Part shown: positions 6,570 to 10,458 of the stretch, piece by piece | Layout of the letters: each line of letters begins with the position of its first letter | How positions within the stretch are numbered: the first letter of the stretch is position 1 | DNA from: JBBRZF01 sp038236965 | GTDB lineage: Bacteria > Acidobacteriota > Terriglobia > Terriglobales > Acidobacteriaceae | Length of the DNA stretch: 10,458 bases | Assembly: GCA_038236965.1 (NCBI GenBank) | Contig: JBBRZF010000123.1 | Coordinates: forward strand, 1 to 10,458 | Direction of reading: 5' to 3' | The notes under the pieces: generated by a model | Told to the model about the DNA's origin: nothing | Databases searched by the model: none | The model's input: only the letters and a program-made list of their open reading frames with translations | Made by a program: the position numbers and the translations under genes

Positions 6570-7217
6570 ATGCCGAAGTTGAAGACGCACGCGATGGAAG
6601 CCAACCAGGTGAAGATCGAGGACGCAGCCCTGCGCATCTTCACCCGCCAGGGATATCACGGGACTTCCGTGCGCGAGATTGCCGAAGAGGCCGGAATCTC
6701 GCTGGGCAATATCTATAACTATTACAAGACCAAGGAAGAGATTTTCGAGAGCCTGGTCAAGCGGTACGGAAATCGCATGGCGCGCCTGCAGGCGACGACC
6801 CTCACGCCGCTGCTCGGTTCGCTCGAGCCTGACAATCTTGAACTGCTTGCCAAGGCCGTGCGCGAAACCGTTTACTCCCATCCCGATTACTGGCGACTCA
6901 TGTACATCGACGTGGTCGAGTTCGGCAACCGTCACTTCGCACACATCTTCCGCGACTTCGCGGCAAATCTGAAACGGCTCAGTCCTGAATCGTTCGGCCC
7001 TGAAAACAACAATGGCGGAATCGACAAGACGGTCGCATTCACCGCTATCTATCTCCAGTTCTTCACCTACTATCTTGTCGAGAAGCTGTTCGGCGGAAAG
7101 CAGCACCTCGGCATGTCAGACGATAAAGCCGTTGTACAACTGATCCGTATTTTTACCGCTGGATTGGGCGGCAACGCAAACAGCAAGCCATCGCGCGCAA
7201 GCAGAAGGAGAAAATAA
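6570..7217 (+). CDS. TetR/AcrR-family transcriptional regulator
   Basis: This 215-residue protein has the family's normal length. The N-terminal DNA-binding domain shows IEDAALRIFTRQGYHGTSV followed by the helix-turn-helix REIAEEAGISLGNIYNYYKTKEEIF (about 35-59), which closely fits the TetR consensus. The C-terminal half (about 70-200) is helical and variable, as expected of a ligand-binding and dimerisation domain, and the protein ends in a basic tail (SRASRRRK). The start at 6570 follows AGAGG; a second in-frame ATG at 6594 has poorer context. Regulators of this family usually repress their own and adjacent genes until a small ligand binds. The inverted repeat just upstream is the likely operator, and the gene's stop overlaps the start of the TonB-dependent transporter gene, so that transporter is the most probable target. 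The ligand is unknown. Confidence 0.92.
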   Translation: MPKLKTHAMEANQVKIEDAALRIFTRQGYHGTSVREIAEEAGISLGNIYNYYKTKEEIFESLVKRYGNRMARLQATTLTPLLGSLEPDNLELLAKAVRETVYSHPDYWRLMYIDVVEFGNRHFAHIFRDFAANLKRLSPESFGPENNNGGIDKTVAFTAIYLQFFTYYLVEKLFGGKQHLGMSDDKAVVQLIRIFTAGLGGNANSKPSRASRRRK

Positions 7218-10200
7218 TGATGCGCAAATTCTATGTAGGACTGATCTGCATTGCGTTATTGCTCACCGCAGGTCTGCTACAGGCTCAAACGGCCAGCACC
7301 GGACAGATCGTTGGCAACGTCCTTGATCCGACCGGAGCAGTGGTGACCGGCGCGAAGCTGACGCTCACCTCGGATGCCGGACTCAAGCGTGAACTCACCA
7401 GCGACGCGACGGGACACTACGTCTTCCCGCTGCTGCAACCGGGCGTTTATACCGTGGAAGTAGCGGCGACCAACTTCTCCACCGCCAAGATGACCAAGGT
7501 CATTGTAAGGATCACCGAGACCACGCCGGTCAATGTTTCGCTGAAAGTAGGAGCGGCGCAGCAGGAGACCGTGGAAGTAACGGCGACAACGCCTCTCGTG
7601 AATGCCGAATCGGCGACCACCGGACGCGTCATCGAGCAGGCTACCATTCGTCAACTGCCGCTTCCCACGCGTAACTTCCAGCAGTTGCTCGCGCTTACTC
7701 CGGGCGCGGTCGGTCCCATTACTAATTCATCGGAACTGGGCCGCGGCGACTCCATCGTCAGCGTCAACGGAAATCGCACCACCTCCAACGCCGTGGTCAT
7801 CAACGGCGTGGACGCCGGGTCCATCGGCACCAACTCCACACCCAATCTTGCCGTTCCCTCAAGCGACAGCTTGCAGGAATTCATCGTTCAGACCAGTCTG
7901 TTCGACGCATCGCAGGGGCGTTCTTCGGGCGGCATCGTTGCGGCCGTGACCAAGAGCGGGACCAACCAGTTTCACGGCAATATGTTCGAGTTCTTCCGCA
8001 GCGATACGTTGAACGCGAACAATTTCTTCCTGAATCGCGCCAAGGTGCAGCGTCCCGAATATGATCGCAACCAGTTCGGCGGCACCCTCGGCGGTCCTGT
8101 CCTGAAAGACCGCCTGTGGTTCTTCACCTCGTGCCAGGGCACGCGCGAAACCAACGGCACCTCGCTCACCAACTCGCTTTCCACCATCTTTACGCCCGGC
8201 AACTTGACGGATGACCGCAGTGCAGCCGCGCTCGACACGTTCGCCAAGAGCATGGGACTGCCGCTAGGCTATGCGCAGATCAATCCCCAGGCCCTGAAAA
8301 TACTTACCGCCAAGCTTCCCAACGGAAAGTACTTTCTGCCGTCCTCGCTGGTGAATACCGGAACTCCCGCGGCGGTTGCCACGCCCATCGCGAACACGTC
8401 GAAATATCGCGAAGACCAGTTCAACGCGAACATCGACCTCAAAGTGAGCAGCAAGAACCATCTCTCGGCAAAGTTCTTCTGGGCCAACAATCCGACGACG
8501 CAGGCCCTTTACAATTTCGCCGGTACCGGCAATGCCTTGCAGGCGCCCGGCAATCCCACCCAGGTCAACATCAACAATCGCGTGCTTGCGATCGCAGATA
8601 CACACATCCTCACGTCGCACATGATCAACGAAGCGCGCTTTGGCTATAACTCCATCAAAGCCAACGTGCGTCCGGACGAACCATTCAAGGCGTCGGATTT
8701 CGGAATCACTTCATCGCTCTCCGCGCTTTATCCTGGCGCTCCGCTGATCTCCATCAGCAACATGATGGACCTGGGCGCATCGCCTCTGGCCGACAACATC
8801 AGCGACGTAGCCACCACCAGCGGGTATGACACTCTGAGCTGGACCCGCGGCCGTCACAACATGAAGATCGGCGCCGAGTATCGTCGGCAGAAATCGGACC
8901 TCAATTTCAACGCCTACACGCGCGGACAATTGGTGTTCGGCAACTTCGCCAGTCTGCTTCTCGGCATTCCCGCCAGCAGCATCATCGGCTCGGGCGTCAC
9001 GGACCGTCAGAACAGCGCCAACGATTTTGCATTCTTTTTCCAGGATGACTGGCGCGTTTCCGACCGGCTTACCATCAACGCCGGTATCCGCTACGACGTG
9101 TATGGCCCGTTCACGGAAGCAAAGGGACGCTTCGTCGCATTTGATCCCGCGCGGGCCGTTAAGGCTGCCATTCCTGGCGCACTCGGTGGCGGCAACGCTG
9201 TCACCGCCGGATTCGTACAGGCCGGCAATGGCCAGCTTCCTGGTATCCCCAAGGTCTCCAACGGCCTCGTCGATACGGATTGGAACAACTTCGGACCTCG
9301 CATCGGCTTCGCTTTCCGGCCGTTCAGGGACGATAGCAAGGTGGTCATTCGTGGCGGCTACGGAATGTATTTCGATCGTCCCAACGCCCGCTTGCTGAAT
9401 AGCCAGGTATTCGACAGCCCGTACTACTCGCTGGCCATTGCCGGTGCAGCGTCAACCTTGTGGCCCAACATCGCGAGCCCGTTCTTCCAGGTTCCAACGC
9501 CGGATAAATATCCGCTCAACTTCGGCGATGCCTCCAGGTTCCCAATCGGCGGACCCCCCATGTTCGCCCCGGTGAACTACAACGTGGTCATCGGCGGAGT
9601 GCCGGTTCCTCTGACGCTCACGGCGGCGGTTCCTTCCACGGGAATCTATCCTGACGTTCACAACTTCCGCACGCCGTACATTCAGCAGTACAACTTCGGC
9701 ATCCAGTGGGAATTCGCCAACAACTACCTGCTTGACCTGGGATTTGTCGGCGCCTCTGGAACCAAGTTGGATCGCCTGCGTTCCATCAATACCATCACAG
9801 GCCCGACTGCGAGTCTGTTGACCGCGCCCCTTTATCCGGGACTGTCGCCTTATTCGAATGCGATCTTCGGCACCTACATCATGCAGAGCAGCGGGCGTTC
9901 GAATTACAACTCGCTGCAAGCCAGCATCACCAAACGTTATTCCAACGGACTGCAATTCCTGGCCAGCTACACCTGGGCTCACTCCATCGACGATTACTCT
10001 GGCGGCGACGTGAATGACCTGGTGGGCATGGTCGGCGAACAGGGACATACCGATTACTTCGCTGCCTCCGACTTCGACCGTCATCATCGCGTGGTGGTAA
10101 GCGCCGTGTACGATCTCCCAAAGTTCTACAAGGGCGGCAACGCCATCATGAAGGGCGCAGCCAATAACTGGGAACTCGCCAGCATCGGTACCTGGCAGAG

Positions 10201-10458
10201 CGGCACTCCCTTCAGCATCGTCGGCTATAGCGTGGGCATCGTCGCCTCCTCTTATGCTGACCTCGCCAGCGGACGCAACATCGCATCGGCGCGCAAGGAC
10301 GGCAAAGTCGATGGACGCCTCGATGGATACTTCGACAAGTCTGCTTTCGTTCTGCCCGCCTCCGGTTGGGGCAATGCAGGACGGAACATCCTGCGCGGAC
10401 CTGACCAGCGCAACCTGGATCTCTCCGTGGTGAAGTTCTTCCACATCACTGAGAACCA
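7217..10458 (+). CDS. Oar-like TonB-dependent transporter, 3' end outside window
   Basis: The frame is open from 7217 to the right edge (1,080 codons) with no internal stop or frameshift at the points I checked. AAGGAG at 7205-7210 serves either of two adjacent ATGs (7217, overlapping the tetR stop as TAATG, or 7220). A signal peptide (MMRKFYVGLICIALLLTAGLLQA) precedes a carboxypeptidase-regulatory-like beta-sandwich (about 28-115, from GQIVGNVLDPTGAVVTGA), the plug (about 118-245, with VNGNRTTSNAVVINGVDA) and the barrel, beginning VTKSGTNQFHGNMFEFFR and NQFGGTLGGPV. Later barrel landmarks include FFFQDDWRVSDRLTINAGIRYD and GPRIGFAFRP. Such proteins sit in the outer membrane and import large or scarce nutrients using TonB-ExbBD energy; this architecture is expanded in Acidobacteriota. 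Typical length is about 1,000-1,200 residues, so only the last strands should be missing. The substrate is unknown; coupling to tetR suggests ligand-controlled expression. Confidence 0.92.
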   Translation, partial: MMRKFYVGLICIALLLTAGLLQAQTASTGQIVGNVLDPTGAVVTGAKLTLTSDAGLKRELTSDATGHYVFPLLQPGVYTVEVAATNFSTAKMTKVIVRITETTPVNVSLKVGAAQQETVEVTATTPLVNAESATTGRVIEQATIRQLPLPTRNFQQLLALTPGAVGPITNSSELGRGDSIVSVNGNRTTSNAVVINGVDAGSIGTNSTPNLAVPSSDSLQEFIVQTSLFDASQGRSSGGIVAAVTKSGTNQFHGNMFEFFRSDTLNANNFFLNRAKVQRPEYDRNQFGGTLGGPVLKDRLWFFTSCQGTRETNGTSLTNSLSTIFTPGNLTDDRSAAALDTFAKSMGLPLGYAQINPQALKILTAKLPNGKYFLPSSLVNTGTPAAVATPIANTSKYREDQFNANIDLKVSSKNHLSAKFFWANNPTTQALYNFAGTGNALQAPGNPTQVNINNRVLAIADTHILTSHMINEARFGYNSIKANVRPDEPFKASDFGITSSLSALYPGAPLISISNMMDLGASPLADNISDVATTSGYDTLSWTRGRHNMKIGAEYRRQKSDLNFNAYTRGQLVFGNFASLLLGIPASSIIGSGVTDRQNSANDFAFFFQDDWRVSDRLTINAGIRYDVYGPFTEAKGRFVAFDPARAVKAAIPGALGGGNAVTAGFVQAGNGQLPGIPKVSNGLVDTDWNNFGPRIGFAFRPFRDDSKVVIRGGYGMYFDRPNARLLNSQVFDSPYYSLAIAGAASTLWPNIASPFFQVPTPDKYPLNFGDASRFPIGGPPMFAPVNYNVVIGGVPVPLTLTAAVPSTGIYPDVHNFRTPYIQQYNFGIQWEFANNYLLDLGFVGASGTKLDRLRSINTITGPTASLLTAPLYPGLSPYSNAIFGTYIMQSSGRSNYNSLQASITKRYSNGLQFLASYTWAHSIDDYSGGDVNDLVGMVGEQGHTDYFAASDFDRHHRVVVSAVYDLPKFYKGGNAIMKGAANNWELASIGTWQSGTPFSIVGYSVGIVASSYADLASGRNIASARKDGKVDGRLDGYFDKSAFVLPASGWGNAGRNILRGPDQRNLDLSVVKFFHITEN

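Noticed and set aside
6467..6718. Plus-strand 83-codon frame covering the tetR promoter region
   Set aside because: It overlaps the start of tetR in another frame, crosses the operator-like repeat and shows no conserved pattern.
9452..10444. Minus-strand open frame of 330 codons inside the TonB-dependent transporter gene
   Set aside because: The plus strand encodes a clear, continuous barrel here, and the minus product has low-complexity, shadow-like composition with no motif.
7217..10458. Frameshift or premature stop in the transporter gene
   Set aside because: Frame checks at about ten points between 7319 and 10441 all fall in the same phase, and the reading is family-like throughout; the gene is only cut by the window edge.

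Overview
The window looks like chromosomal DNA of a GC-rich Gram-negative bacterium, most probably an Acidobacteriota (Terriglobia-type) member. The pointers are a very large TonB-dependent transporter of the Oar-like type (carboxypeptidase-regulatory-like domain, then plug, then barrel), an exported DinB-fold protein, and a long multi-domain PIG-L deacetylase starting its core with AHPDDEDGGML and followed by an LNRGEGGQN segment. This assignment is inference from gene families, not from a marker gene. No rRNA, tRNA, CRISPR array, transposase or phage gene was seen.

All seven genes lie on the + strand. Bases 1-2496 are the 3' part of a PIG-L/LmbE-type deacetylase gene that enters from the left edge. 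It overlaps by one base (TGATG) an APC-superfamily permease gene (2496-3974). After a 64-base gap comes a small secreted DinB-like gene (4039-4620). A 134-base gap then holds tandem 8-base repeats, a strong rho-independent terminator and a larger inverted repeat enclosing it, which ends the first transcription block.

The second block begins with an atypical short-chain dehydrogenase (4755-5570) resembling 2,4-dienoyl-CoA reductases and lacking the usual catalytic tyrosine. It overlaps an alpha/beta-hydrolase (5567-6430) by four bases. A 139-base AT-rich spacer carries a candidate promoter and a perfect 11-base inverted repeat just before a TetR-family regulator (6570-7217). The regulator's stop codon overlaps the start of the Oar-like TonB-dependent transporter gene (7217 to beyond the right edge), so these two appear translationally coupled.

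Read together, the window holds a degradative/uptake arrangement: periplasmic or extracellular deacetylation plus an inner-membrane permease; an SDR/hydrolase pair possibly handling acyl or acyl-CoA-like substrates; and a repressor coupled to an outer-membrane importer. The substrates cannot be read from the sequence. I see no clear novel defence or mobile system. The most notable items are the nested repeat/terminator structure, the tyrosine-less SDR, the likely operator, and the tetR-TonB receptor coupling.
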